Shown in pieces: positions 17,376 through 25,742 of a DNA stretch of 64,000 bases. Position 1 is the stretch's first letter. Every line of letters starts with the position of its first letter. This DNA comes from Umezawaea tangerina (GTDB taxonomy: Bacteria; Actinomycetota; Actinomycetes; Mycobacteriales; Pseudonocardiaceae): the NCBI RefSeq assembly GCF_003002815.1, contig NZ_PVTF01000008.1:496001-560000 (forward strand), given 5' to 3'. The notes under the pieces are model-generated. The model saw only the letters and a program-made list of their open reading frames with translations, ran no database searches and was not told the origin of the DNA. The translations under genes and the position numbers were made by a program.

Positions 17376-18979
17376 GGCCGCTCCTCCAGCGCTCGGGCGA
17401 CTTCGCCGACGGTGAGCCATTCCAACGGGTGCAGCACCTTCGCGACCTGCGGGGCGAACGCGGGGGAGGACACGACCACGTCTGCGGTCGGCCCGTCGGC
17501 GACGATCTCGCCCTCGGCGAGCACGACGACCCGGTCGGCCACGTCGGCGACGAACTCCACGTCGTGGGTCGACACCACGACCGCGCGCCCCTCGCGCGTC
17601 AGCTCGGCCAGGATGGCGGCGAGGTGGCGCTTCGCCTCGTAGTCCAGGCCGCGGGTCGGCTCGTCCAGCAGCACGATCCGCGGCGCGGCCGCGAGCTGCA
17701 CGGCCAGCACGAGCGCCAGCCGCTGGCCCTCGGACAGGTCGCGCGGGTGCCGCTCGTCGGGGATGCCCGGCGCGAGGCGGTCGAGCAGCGCGCGGCACGT
17801 CCCCGGCTCCGAGTGCGACTCCTGGTCGGCCTGCGCGCACTCGGCGCGGACGGTGTCCAGGTACAGCAGGTCCGTCGGGGTCTGCGGCACCAGCCCGACG
17901 AGGCCGCGGGCCACCCGCGGCTTGAGGTCGGCGGGGTCCGCGCCGCCGACGGAGACCGCGCCCGCCTGCCGGGGACCCGATCCCTGCAACGCCCACAGCA
18001 GCGACGACTTGCCGGACCCGTTGCGGCCCATGACCGCGACGATCCGCCCCGGCGCCAGGTCGAGGTCCAGGCCGCGGACGGCGACCAGCGTGCCGTACCG
18101 CACGACGACCCCGCGCGCGGTCAGCGCCGGGTCGGCCGTGCTCGGCGCGGACGCCGGCCGGGCCAGCCCGGCCAACCGGTCGCGCAGCCCGTGCGCGACC
18201 CGCCGCGCGTCGCGGACGGACAGCGGCAGCGGCGACCAGCCCGCGAGCCTGCCGAGCTCGACCACGGGCGGCGCGACCTCGGACACCGCCATGACCTCCC
18301 GTGGCGTTCCGCTGACGACCGAGCCGTCACCGGTCAGGTAGAGCATCCGGTCGGCGAAGTGCGCCACGCGTTCCATCCGGTGCTCCGCGACCAGGACGGT
18401 GACGCCGAGGTCGTGCACCAGCCGGGTGATGGCGGCCAGCACGTCCTCGGCGGCGGTCGGGTCCAGCGCGGAGGTCGGCTCGTCGAGCACCAGCACCCTC
18501 GGGTGCGCGGTGAGCACCGACCCGATGGCCACCCGCTGCTGCTGGCCGCCGGACAACGTCCTGAGTGGACGGTGGCGCAGCTCGGCGATGCCCAGCAGGT
18601 CGAGGGTCTCCTCGACGCGCTTGCGCATCACGTCCGGCGGCACCGCCAGCTGCTCCATGACGTAGGCGAGCTCCTCCTCGACGGTGTCGGTGACGAAGCC
18701 CGCGAGCGGGTCCTGGCCGACCACGCCGACCACGGCGGCGAAGTCGCGCGGCTTGTGGTCGCGGGTGTCCAGCCCGGCGACGACCACCCGGCCCGCGAGC
18801 CGCCCTCCGGTGAAGTGCGGGACGAGCCCGTTGACCGCGCCGAGCAGGGTCGACTTGCCCGCGCCGGTCTTGCCCGCCACCAGGCACAGCTCGCCCTCGT
18901 CGACCGTGAGGTCCACTGCGGACAGCGTGGCCCGGTCGGCTCCGGGGTAGGTGACGGTGACGCCCTGGAACTCGATCAC
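17372..18979 (-). CDS. ECF transporter ATPase, EcfA-EcfA' fused in one chain
   Basis: The 535-residue cytoplasmic protein carries two complete ABC domains. Domain 1 has Walker A GKTGAGKST (36-44), signature LSGGQ (142-146) and Walker B VLVLDEPT (162-169). Domain 2 has Walker A GRNGSGKSS (318-326), signature LSEGQ (415-419) and Walker B IVLLDEPT (435-442). Most ECF transporters use two separate ATPases of about 280 residues each, so this is a natural fusion. GTG 18979 overlaps the EcfT stop and its own stop overlaps the S-component start, fixing the translational chain. It powers the release of B12 by the S component. Confidence 0.92.
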   Translation of the reverse strand: MIEFQGVTVTYPGADRATLSAVDLTVDEGELCLVAGKTGAGKSTLLGAVNGLVPHFTGGRLAGRVVVAGLDTRDHKPRDFAAVVGVVGQDPLAGFVTDTVEEELAYVMEQLAVPPDVMRKRVEETLDLLGIAELRHRPLRTLSGGQQQRVAIGSVLTAHPRVLVLDEPTSALDPTAAEDVLAAITRLVHDLGVTVLVAEHRMERVAHFADRMLYLTGDGSVVSGTPREVMAVSEVAPPVVELGRLAGWSPLPLSVRDARRVAHGLRDRLAGLARPASAPSTADPALTARGVVVRYGTLVAVRGLDLDLAPGRIVAVMGRNGSGKSSLLWALQGSGPRQAGAVSVGGADPADLKPRVARGLVGLVPQTPTDLLYLDTVRAECAQADQESHSEPGTCRALLDRLAPGIPDERHPRDLSEGQRLALVLAVQLAAAPRIVLLDEPTRGLDYEAKRHLAAILAELTREGRAVVVSTHDVEFVADVADRVVVLAEGEIVADGPTADVVVSSPAFAPQVAKVLHPLEWLTVGEVARALEERP

Positions 18980-20100
18980 CGGTGGGCCTCCGCGGTCGAC
19001 GGTGGGGGTGGCGCGATCCACGCCGGGAGCAGGCCGACCAGCACGCCGGACGCGGGCAGCGGCGCGAGCTGCGGCCAGCGCAGCGGGCTGAGCGACGGGT
19101 AGAGGTTCGCCGCGTCGACCGACGACGTCAGGTACAGCACGGCCGCCGCCGCGATGCCGCAGGCCGCCACCACGACGTCGGCGGCACGCCAGCGGTCCGG
19201 CCGGTAGGCGGACTTGGTCACGTTGCGGCCGCCGAGCAGGAACCCGGTCCCGGCCACGACCAGTCCGGCCAGCAGCAGCGGGACGCCGAACGCGCGGGTG
19301 GTGCCGTCCATGAGCCCGTACACGCCGACGCACACGCCGAGCAGGCCGGCGACCACCAGGGCACCGGTGGTGCGCCGCAACGCGGTCGGCACGTCGCCGG
19401 AGCGGCCGTACCCGCGCACGTCCATCGCCGCGGCCAGCGCGAGCGAGCGGTCCATGGCGTCGGACAGCACCGGGATGATGATCCCGTGCAGCGCCCGCAT
19501 CCCGCGCTGGCCGCCACCGCGCAGCCGTCGGGCGCGCTTGACCCGCAGCACGCTCTCGGCGAGCTGCGGCGCGACCGACAGGGCGACGACGACCGCCGCG
19601 CCGACCTCGTACAGCGCGGAGGGCAGGCCCTTGAGCATCCGCTTCGGGTTGGCCAGCGCGTTCGCCGCACCGACGCAGATCAGCATGGTGGCCAGCCGCA
19701 GCCCGTCGTAGAACCCGCCGAGCAGCTCCTCCAGCGTGAACGGGCCGAGCAGCTGGATGCCCGCGGCGACCTCGGGCAACGGGATCACCGGCAGCACCAG
19801 CAGCACGTGCTCGCCCTGCGGTCCGCCCAGCAGGACCCGGAACAGCACGCGCATCACGACGACGGCCGCGCCGAGGTAGACGTAGAGCCGGAACGCGAAC
19901 GCCCACGGCGCGTCACCCCGCCGGTTGACCACCACGAAGGCCACGACGGCGAGCACCATGGCCAGCAGCACCGGGTTCGTGGTGCGGCTGGCCGTCACCG
20001 CCATTCCCAGCGCCCACAGCCACCACGCGGCCGGGTGCACCGCGCGGGGCAGGCGGTACCACGACCGGACCGCGCGGGTCGGCTCGACGGACAGGGTCAC
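18976..20100 (-). CDS. ecfT: ECF transporter transmembrane component EcfT
   Basis: The 374-residue membrane protein has an N-terminal set of hydrophobic helices (HPAAWWLWALGMAVTA, NPVLLAMVLAVVAFVVV), a long cytoplasmic coupling region with LRVKRARRLRGG, and the EcfT coupling motif AMDVRGYGR, whose Ala-x-Arg-Gly core contacts the ATPases. The C-terminal extension adds about four helices, making it longer than the usual 250-270 residues; the last helices may contact the S component or the anchored binding proteins. It is joined by GTGA overlaps to the DUF4430 gene upstream and the ATPase gene downstream. Confidence 0.88.
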   Translation of the reverse strand: MTLSVEPTRAVRSWYRLPRAVHPAAWWLWALGMAVTASRTTNPVLLAMVLAVVAFVVVNRRGDAPWAFAFRLYVYLGAAVVVMRVLFRVLLGGPQGEHVLLVLPVIPLPEVAAGIQLLGPFTLEELLGGFYDGLRLATMLICVGAANALANPKRMLKGLPSALYEVGAAVVVALSVAPQLAESVLRVKRARRLRGGGQRGMRALHGIIIPVLSDAMDRSLALAAAMDVRGYGRSGDVPTALRRTTGALVVAGLLGVCVGVYGLMDGTTRAFGVPLLLAGLVVAGTGFLLGGRNVTKSAYRPDRWRAADVVVAACGIAAAAVLYLTSSVDAANLYPSLSPLRWPQLAPLPASGVLVGLLPAWIAPPPPSTAEAHR

Positions 20101-20942
20101 CGGCCGGCCGCGCGCCTGCGCCGGAAGCCGACCACACCGCCCGCGACTCCCAGCAGCACCACGGCTCCCACCCCGATGAGCGCGCCGACCGGGCTGTCCG
20201 ACCGCTCTTCTGCCGCGGTGTTGCGGACCTCGCCGGACCACGCCGCGCTGTCCGTTGTGGACGGAGCCGTCGACGACGCTCCGGTCGTGGTGGGCGCGGA
20301 TGACGACGAGGACGCCGGCGCGGACGACGAGGTCGGCGCCGGTGACGTGGTCGTGGTGGCACCGGTGGGTGCGGTGGGAGGCGCGGGTTTACCGGGGGCG
20401 CCAGGCTGGACGGGGACGACCGGTGGCACCACCGGCGGTCTCGTGGTCGTCGGCGCGGCGACCGGACGCACCGGGGCCACGCGCGGCGGCGGGTTGGTCG
20501 TCTCGGTCTTGTCCAGGGAGAACGACCAGCCCTCGAAGCCGCCCGCGGCGGGCTTGCGGTTGAGCACTCCCTTGTCGGAGTAGGTCCACGCCCCGCCGTT
20601 GGGCGCGTACCAGTACGACCAGTAGGCGCGGGCGGGCGGGGTGTCGACGCAGGCCTCGGAGTTGGCCGCCGGTTTGCCCTCGATGCGGCAGATGAACCCC
20701 TCGCCCCACCGCTGGGTGCCGGTGATCCCGATGCCCGCGTTCTTCAACGCCGCCAGACCCGTCGCCTGGTCGCCCGAGGCGCACCGGACGATCGTCGAGC
20801 CGCCCAGCTCCTGGAAGTCGACGACCACGGTGATCCCGCCCGCGTCCGGGCAGAACCCCGGTGAACCCTGTGCCACCGCGGGGTTCGGGAAGCCGAAGGT
20901 CGTGGCGAGCACGAGCAGGGCGGCCAGTGCGAACCGCGTCAT
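20097..20942 (-). CDS. DUF4430 (transcobalamin beta-domain-like) protein with membrane anchor
   Basis: The 281-residue exported protein has a signal peptide (about 1-25, ending PAVAQ), a DUF4430-type domain (about 26-155), a long Pro/Thr/Ser stalk (about 160-245), one transmembrane helix (PVGALIGVGAVVLLGVAGGV) and an RRRR tail. DUF4430 is related to the C-terminal beta domain of intrinsic factor and transcobalamin, which covers the upper face of bound B12. The signature YWSYWYAPNGGAWTYSDKG and GWSFSL, with four cysteines, is shared with the soluble copy at 22657. It is coupled by ATGA to the LASTG alpha-barrel gene and by GTGA to ecfT, so it should form the outer half of the B12 receptor at the membrane. 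Confidence 0.83.
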   Translation of the reverse strand: MTRFALAALLVLATTFGFPNPAVAQGSPGFCPDAGGITVVVDFQELGGSTIVRCASGDQATGLAALKNAGIGITGTQRWGEGFICRIEGKPAANSEACVDTPPARAYWSYWYAPNGGAWTYSDKGVLNRKPAAGGFEGWSFSLDKTETTNPPPRVAPVRPVAAPTTTRPPVVPPVVPVQPGAPGKPAPPTAPTGATTTTSPAPTSSSAPASSSSSAPTTTGASSTAPSTTDSAAWSGEVRNTAAEERSDSPVGALIGVGAVVLLGVAGGVVGFRRRRAAGR

Positions 20943-22342
20943 TCCGGACGCCCGGCGCCGCGCCGCCTGCCGAGGAACCACACGACCGCGCCGAGCCCGA
21001 TCAGCAGCACGGCCAGCCCGGTGATCCCGATGACGGAGGCACCGGTGCTCGCGAGCCCGGACGGCGTCGTGCCGGTGTCGTTGTAAGTGGTCTCGGAGGT
21101 CGTGTCGGTGGTGGTGGACTCGGTCGTCGTCCCGCTGGTGGACTCGGTCGTGCTCACCTCCTCCGACGTGGTCGTGGTCGTCGTGGTCGAGGACTTCGTG
21201 GTGGTCGTCGTCGTGGACGAGGACGAGGTGGGCGGGTCGGTCTTCTTGCCCAGGTCGCCGAAGGGCACCATCGCGAGACCGAGGACGGCTTGCGCGGTCG
21301 CCCGCCGCCACTGGTCGCGGGAGAACTCGGGGATGCCGCCCGCGACCGCCTCGGCGAACGCGTCGTCGTTGTAGGCGATGGCACCGACCTCGGCCGCCGC
21401 CTCACCCGCGTTGTCCGCCGTGAGCTGGTGCTCCGCCAGGTACGCGGCGGCCTCGTCGGCGTCGGTCGTGAGCCCGGCCGCGGCGAGCGCCTGACCCGCG
21501 AGCCCGGTGCTGTTGGTGTTGGACGGGTCGGTCGGGCCGGACCCGCCGAAGGAGCCGTCCGCGCGCTGGGTCTTCGCGAGCCACGCTGCTCCCTTGGCGG
21601 CCGCGGCCTTCGCCCCGGTGGCCCCGGCCGCGTCCGCGGCGAGCAGCGCCTGCACGGCCATGCCGGTGGAGTCGGGGTCGAGCACGGGGTTCGTCGCCTG
21701 GTCGCAGGTCGGGGCCGGGGTGCCGAACTGGTCGGGGGAGAGCCGGAACCCACCCGCCGCGCACTGCTGGCGCAGCAGGAAGTCCACGACGTTCTGGGGG
21801 ACACCGCCCGTGCGGGCCAGTCCGACGACGGCGAGCGACTGGGCGAAGGTGTTGCTGCTGTCCTCGGGTATGCCCTTGTCCCGGACGCGGCCCGCGTTGT
21901 CGCCGTCGGCCGCCACCAGGTCCAGGGTCTCCCGCCGCAGGTCGTAGCCGCCGAACTTCGCGGGATCGGACCCGGTCGCGACCGCGGCGACCAGCAGCTT
22001 CGCCGTGGCACCCGCGATGCGCACGTCCGGCGTCCCGAAGTCGTCGTAGCTGTTGTAGCTGCGCACGTGCGCGGCCACGGCCTTGGTCACGGCGGAGAGC
22101 GCGTCCTGGTCGGCACGGGTGGCCGACAGCGCGAACAGCCCGTCGACGGTGAGTCCCCAGTCCGGGCCCGCGAAGCCCGGCAGGGCCCCGTCGACCAGGT
22201 CGCCCGCCAGCCACGACGCGGCCTCCGACGCCTGCGCGGACTTGGCCGCTCCCGCGGGCTGGGCGAGGACCAGGAACCCGGTCGACACCAACGCCACCAC
22301 GCCGACCACGGCGCTCACCCGCCTGGACAGTGCTGCGCCCAC
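20939..22342 (-). CDS. Sortase-anchored prenyltransferase-repeat protein, transcobalamin alpha-domain-like
   Basis: The 467-residue protein has a signal peptide (about 1-33), alpha-barrel repeats (about 34-370, for example NTFAQSLAVVGLARTGG, DSTGMAVQALLAADA, NSTGLAGQALAAAG), a Thr/Ser stalk (about 375-428), a sortase signal LASTG at 430-434, a hydrophobic helix and an RRR tail. LAxTG is the class E sortase motif of high-GC actinobacteria, so the protein should be covalently tied to peptidoglycan. A Cys pair flanks the QQCAAGGF repeat at the same place as in the soluble protein at 15518. It is the first gene behind riboswitch 2. GTG 22342 follows AAGGGGG. Inferred role: wall-bound B12 receptor handing cargo to the ECF importer. 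Confidence 0.83.
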   Translation of the reverse strand: MGAALSRRVSAVVGVVALVSTGFLVLAQPAGAAKSAQASEAASWLAGDLVDGALPGFAGPDWGLTVDGLFALSATRADQDALSAVTKAVAAHVRSYNSYDDFGTPDVRIAGATAKLLVAAVATGSDPAKFGGYDLRRETLDLVAADGDNAGRVRDKGIPEDSSNTFAQSLAVVGLARTGGVPQNVVDFLLRQQCAAGGFRLSPDQFGTPAPTCDQATNPVLDPDSTGMAVQALLAADAAGATGAKAAAAKGAAWLAKTQRADGSFGGSGPTDPSNTNSTGLAGQALAAAGLTTDADEAAAYLAEHQLTADNAGEAAAEVGAIAYNDDAFAEAVAGGIPEFSRDQWRRATAQAVLGLAMVPFGDLGKKTDPPTSSSSTTTTTTKSSTTTTTTTSEEVSTTESTSGTTTESTTTDTTSETTYNDTGTTPSGLASTGASVIGITGLAVLLIGLGAVVWFLGRRRGAGRPE

Positions 22343-22437
22343 GACGACCCCCTTCGACCACGGAGGTCACGGCGCAGCGCCCGGACGGCCCGCTCCGCCC
22401 ACGCGGGAGCACGGCCACCACGACACCGACCGCGACC

Positions 22438-22592
22438 TGCAGACCACGACAGGTTCACGAGTCACCCCGCGGGAAGGTGTTCCGGCTCGCGGCGCGGCGG
22501 GTGCCGTGCCGCCTACGGTTGCGGGTCAGCGCCGGACTTCGACCGGCTTCCCCCGCCCGAGGGCTGGTACTCGTCGTGCGGACGGCGGTCGC
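22438..22592 (-). promoter_or_regulatory. Cobalamin riboswitch 2
   Basis: Read on the minus strand, 22558-22515 gives GGGGGAAGCCGG, a small loop, GTCCGGCGCTGACCCGCAACC, the Cbl core. The CTGTCGTGG element shared with the other two lies at 22453-22444. It precedes the five-gene operon running from 22342 to 16545, with about 100 bases between its 3' end and the first GTG, leaving room for an expression platform. Ends approximate. Confidence 0.92.
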
Positions 22593-22656
22593 CGCCCAGC
22601 AGACCGACGTTAACGCACGTTCGCGTGTCGGCAAAGACGGCGACCGGGGTCACCCG

Positions 22657-23184
22657 TCACGGGCGGACCGGCGCCACGTCCGGCGGCGGGTTGTCGTTCG
22701 CGCCGTGGTTGAGGGAGAACGACCAGCCCTCGAAGCTGCCCTGCGGGGGCTGGCGGCCGCTCGCGCCCTGCTGGCTGTAGGTCCACGAGCCGCCGTTGGG
22801 CGCGTGCCAGTACGACCAGTACGCGGTGGTGGGCGGCGTGTTCACGCACGCCTCGGTGGCCGCGGTCGGCAACCCGTTGACGCGGCAGACGAAGGCCTTG
22901 CCCCACCGCTGGGTCCCGGTGACCGCGAAGCCCGCGTTCTCCAGCGCGGCGAGCCCGGTGGCCTGCGCGCCCGGCGCGCAGCGGACCTCGGTCGTGCCGC
23001 CGAGCTCCTGGTAGTCGACGACGACCGTGACGCCGGTGGCGGTCGGGCAGTAGCCCGGCGTGCCCACCGACACGGTGACCGGACCGGCCGCAGCCGGTGC
23101 CGCCACCGCCGCCGGAACAGGTGAGAACGCCACCACCGCAACGCACAGCGCCGCCAGTCGGCACCGTGGGGACAACCCGTTCAT
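22657..23184 (-). CDS. Secreted DUF4430 (transcobalamin beta-domain-like) protein (soluble)
   Basis: The 175-residue protein has a signal peptide (about 1-29) and consists of a single DUF4430-type domain. It closely parallels the anchored copy: GYCPTATGVTVVVDYQELGG, RCAPGAQATGLAALENAG, GTQRWGKAFVCRVNG, EACVNTPP, AYWSYWHAPNGGSWTYS and GWSFSLNH, with the same four cysteines. It lacks stalk, membrane helix and sortase motif, so it should be released. It has its own riboswitch (3) upstream and ATG 23184 follows GGAGGG. Paired with the soluble alpha-barrel at 15518 it could reconstitute a free, two-part B12 carrier. Confidence 0.82.
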   Translation of the reverse strand: MNGLSPRCRLAALCVAVVAFSPVPAAVAAPAAAGPVTVSVGTPGYCPTATGVTVVVDYQELGGTTEVRCAPGAQATGLAALENAGFAVTGTQRWGKAFVCRVNGLPTAATEACVNTPPTTAYWSYWHAPNGGSWTYSQQGASGRQPPQGSFEGWSFSLNHGANDNPPPDVAPVRP

Positions 23185-23244
23185 GCCACACCCTCCACCC
23201 AGGCGGCACAGGTGGGCGGCCGCACCACAAGGGCGGCCTGTCCA

Positions 23245-23402
23245 CCCGTGATCCGCAGTCCACGACAGCTCACGAGCACCGCTCCCGGCGGGCATTCCGG
23301 CTCACGGCGGCGCACGGCCGTCGTCCACGGTTGCGGGTCAGCGCCGGGTTCAGACCGGCTTCCCCCGCTCAGGAGCGAGATGGAGTTGTCCGGCCGCGTC
23401 GC
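23245..23402 (-). promoter_or_regulatory. Cobalamin riboswitch 3
   Basis: On the minus strand, 23371-23326 reads GGGGGAAGCCGG, a loop, CCCGGCGCTGACCCGCAACCG, the conserved Cbl core. The shared CTGTCGTGG element is at 23268-23260. It lies 60 bases before ATG 23184 of the soluble DUF4430 protein. The remaining bases to 23541 hold only the likely promoter. Ends approximate. Confidence 0.92.
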
Positions 23403-23541
23403 GCGACCGCCGGGTCGACGGTAACCCATGTCGGGGTGTCCGGTGTGCGCCTTCGGGGAGGACGCCGTCGTCGAGGGCCCGCCTCGCGGTGCCTTCCGGG
23501 CAATAATCGGGCCGCGCCCGCCTGGTCCGCTCGCACGGGGT

Positions 23542-25035
23542 TCAGCGGACTCCCTCCCACACGGCGCGTTCGTCGCCGGACGGGTCGTCGACCTCGTCGA
23601 CCTTGTCGGAGAGCAGCGCCGCGGTGCGGGTCCGCGACGTGTACGGGGCCCAGCCGGGGTCGCCGTCGGTGATGAACGAGACCCAGGCGCGGTGCATCGT
23701 GTCCGCGACCGCCTGCGAGGGCGTGTCGCCGATGAGCGGGTGCAGCTCGTCGCGGGTGATCGTGTCGAACACGAACGGGATCTCGGTCGCGTGGCAGGCG
23801 CCGAACCCGTGGTTGTCGGCGCGGTCGGGGTGGTCGAAGCGGTACACCCAGGTCGTGCCCGCGGCGCGCGCCTCGGCGATGCGGAGGGCGGGGATGCCGT
23901 AGAACCAGTCGGTGACGACCGCGGCGAGCACGTCGCCGGGGCTCGCGCCCGGCCGGTTGGCCCGGTAGACCGCGAGGCCTTCGGGGCCCAGGCCGTACGC
24001 TCCCGCACCGGCTTCCAGCGCGGCGTCGTCGACGAGGTCGATGGCACCGCCGGGGACCAGGAAGAGCCTGGCCTCGTCGCGGTTCGACCCGATCAGCACC
24101 GGCACGCCCGCGCCCTGCCCGTCGGTGAACGCCTCCATCGGCATCCGCGGCAGCACCTCGCCGTCCACGACCGGCGCGAACGGCAGCAGGCTCAGCGCGA
24201 GCTCGCGCCACCTGGCCGGGTCCGGCGCGGTCTGGGCCTCGGTGACGAGGTCGGACGCGGTGCGCACCAGCTTGTCGAGCGGGACGGCCGCGATGGCCTC
24301 GCGGGTGGGCTCCACGCCGAGCGCGTCGGCGAGGTAGCCGCCGACCATGCGCCCCAGCTCCGGCGTCAGCGTGTTCACGTCGGCGCCGCTCTGCATGATC
24401 GCCCGCGCGAACAGGCCGTCCGCCAACGGCATCGACAGCAGCGTGGTGACGCTCATCGCGCCCGCGGACTCCCCGGCGAGGGTGACGCGCGCGGGGTCGC
24501 CGCCGAACGCGGAGATGTTGTCCCGGACCCAGCGCAGGGCGGCGACCTGGTCGAGCAGGCCGAGGTTCGCGGTCCCGTCGTCGAGGAAGAGGAACCCGTC
24601 GGCGGCCAGCCGGTAGTTGATGGTCACGCACACGACGCCGTCACGGGCGAAGGCCGACCCCTCGTACCCGCCGACCGAGCCGGAGCCGTTCATGAACGAC
24701 CCGCCGTGCACCCACACCAGCACGGGCAGGCCGGTCGCGTCCGGGTCCGGGGTCCAGACGTTGAGGTTGAGGCAGTCCTCGCCGGGGACGACGACCTCGG
24801 GGAACAGCGGCTGGTACTGCGGCGGGTAGTCGCCCTTGGGCGAGGTCGGCCCGTACTCGGTGGCGGCCCGCGTCCCCGACCAGGGCTCCACGGGTCGCGG
24901 CGGCCGCATCCGGTTCGCGCCGAACGGTGCCGCCGCGTAGGGGATCCCGAGGAACGACGACACGCCGTCGACCGTTCGCCCTTCGAGAGCGCCGGACTGG
25001 ACGGTCACCACCGGATGCTGCACCGTTTCGCTCAT
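23542..25035 (-). CDS. Type B carboxylesterase
   Basis: The 497-residue enzyme has the family signatures EDCLNLNVW (88-94), the oxyanion-hole HGGSF (110-114), and the nucleophile elbow GESAGA with Ser190; an HGFGACHATEIPFVF stretch near residue 415 carries the catalytic histidine. No signal peptide is seen, so it acts in the cytoplasm, probably on p-nitrobenzyl- or aryl-type esters. ATG 25035 is used because GGAG lies six bases before it. It is divergent from the TetR-like gene at 25131, a likely regulator. A decayed relative remains at 26790. Confidence 0.9.
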   Translation of the reverse strand: MSETVQHPVVTVQSGALEGRTVDGVSSFLGIPYAAAPFGANRMRPPRPVEPWSGTRAATEYGPTSPKGDYPPQYQPLFPEVVVPGEDCLNLNVWTPDPDATGLPVLVWVHGGSFMNGSGSVGGYEGSAFARDGVVCVTINYRLAADGFLFLDDGTANLGLLDQVAALRWVRDNISAFGGDPARVTLAGESAGAMSVTTLLSMPLADGLFARAIMQSGADVNTLTPELGRMVGGYLADALGVEPTREAIAAVPLDKLVRTASDLVTEAQTAPDPARWRELALSLLPFAPVVDGEVLPRMPMEAFTDGQGAGVPVLIGSNRDEARLFLVPGGAIDLVDDAALEAGAGAYGLGPEGLAVYRANRPGASPGDVLAAVVTDWFYGIPALRIAEARAAGTTWVYRFDHPDRADNHGFGACHATEIPFVFDTITRDELHPLIGDTPSQAVADTMHRAWVSFITDGDPGWAPYTSRTRTAALLSDKVDEVDDPSGDERAVWEGVR

Positions 25036-25130
25036 CTGTCGCTCCATTGCCACATTTTCTTCAGGTGTCGCATACTGTGCTCCCGTTGCGCCGAACGTGT
25101 CAACGGAAAGCCCCGTGGGAAGGTGTCGGG

Positions 25131-25718
25131 ATGTGCACCACGCCGTTGCGACGGCAGTTGACGGGCGGGGCCGCGCGCCCGACCGCCCTCGACGCGCTCG
25201 ACGAGGCGACCCGGATGTTCCTGGCGGGGCAGCGGGTCGACATGCGGGCGCTGGCGGCGACGCTGAAGGTCGACCGGGCGACCCTCTACCGCTGGGTCGG
25301 GTCCCGCGAGCAGCTGCTCGCGGAGGTGCTGTGGTCGATGCTGGACAAGACGATCGGCAAGCTGCGCGACTCGGCGTGCGACGGGCCGATCGCCGCCGAC
25401 GTCGTCACCGGAGCGGCCGTCGCGACCATGGCGAACACCGGGATGCGGACGTTCCTGGAACGCGAGGGCGACCTGGCACTGCGCCTGCTCACCACGAAAG
25501 CAAGCGCTTTCCAGCAGCGCCTGGTGGAGCGGGTCGGCGAGGTCGTCGACCAGGACCGCAAGGCCGGGCACCTGCACAGCACGGTGCCCGACGCCGACCT
25601 GCCCTACGTGCTGGTGCGGATCATGGAGTCCTACGTCTACCTCAGCCTGATCACCGGCGACGAGCCCGACGCGGCCCGCGCGTCGAGCGTCATCCACGCG
25701 CTGCTGCCACCTCGCTGA
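25131..25718 (+). CDS. TetR-type regulator, QsdR-like
   Basis: The 195-residue protein has a helix-turn-helix in which MRALAATLKVDRATLYRWVGSREQLLAEVLW is recognisable (about residues 38-70) and a C-terminal helical domain rich in charged residues. The GSREQLLAEVLW ending of the DNA-binding part is typical of the QsdR branch of TetR proteins. ATG 25131 has GGAAGG seven bases upstream. It is divergent from the carboxylesterase, with a 95-base gap, so esterase control is likely. The ligand is unknown. Confidence 0.82.
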   Translation: MCTTPLRRQLTGGAARPTALDALDEATRMFLAGQRVDMRALAATLKVDRATLYRWVGSREQLLAEVLWSMLDKTIGKLRDSACDGPIAADVVTGAAVATMANTGMRTFLEREGDLALRLLTTKASAFQQRLVERVGEVVDQDRKAGHLHSTVPDADLPYVLVRIMESYVYLSLITGDEPDAARASSVIHALLPPR

Positions 25719-25742
25719 CACCGGCACCGCCTGCCCGTCAGG

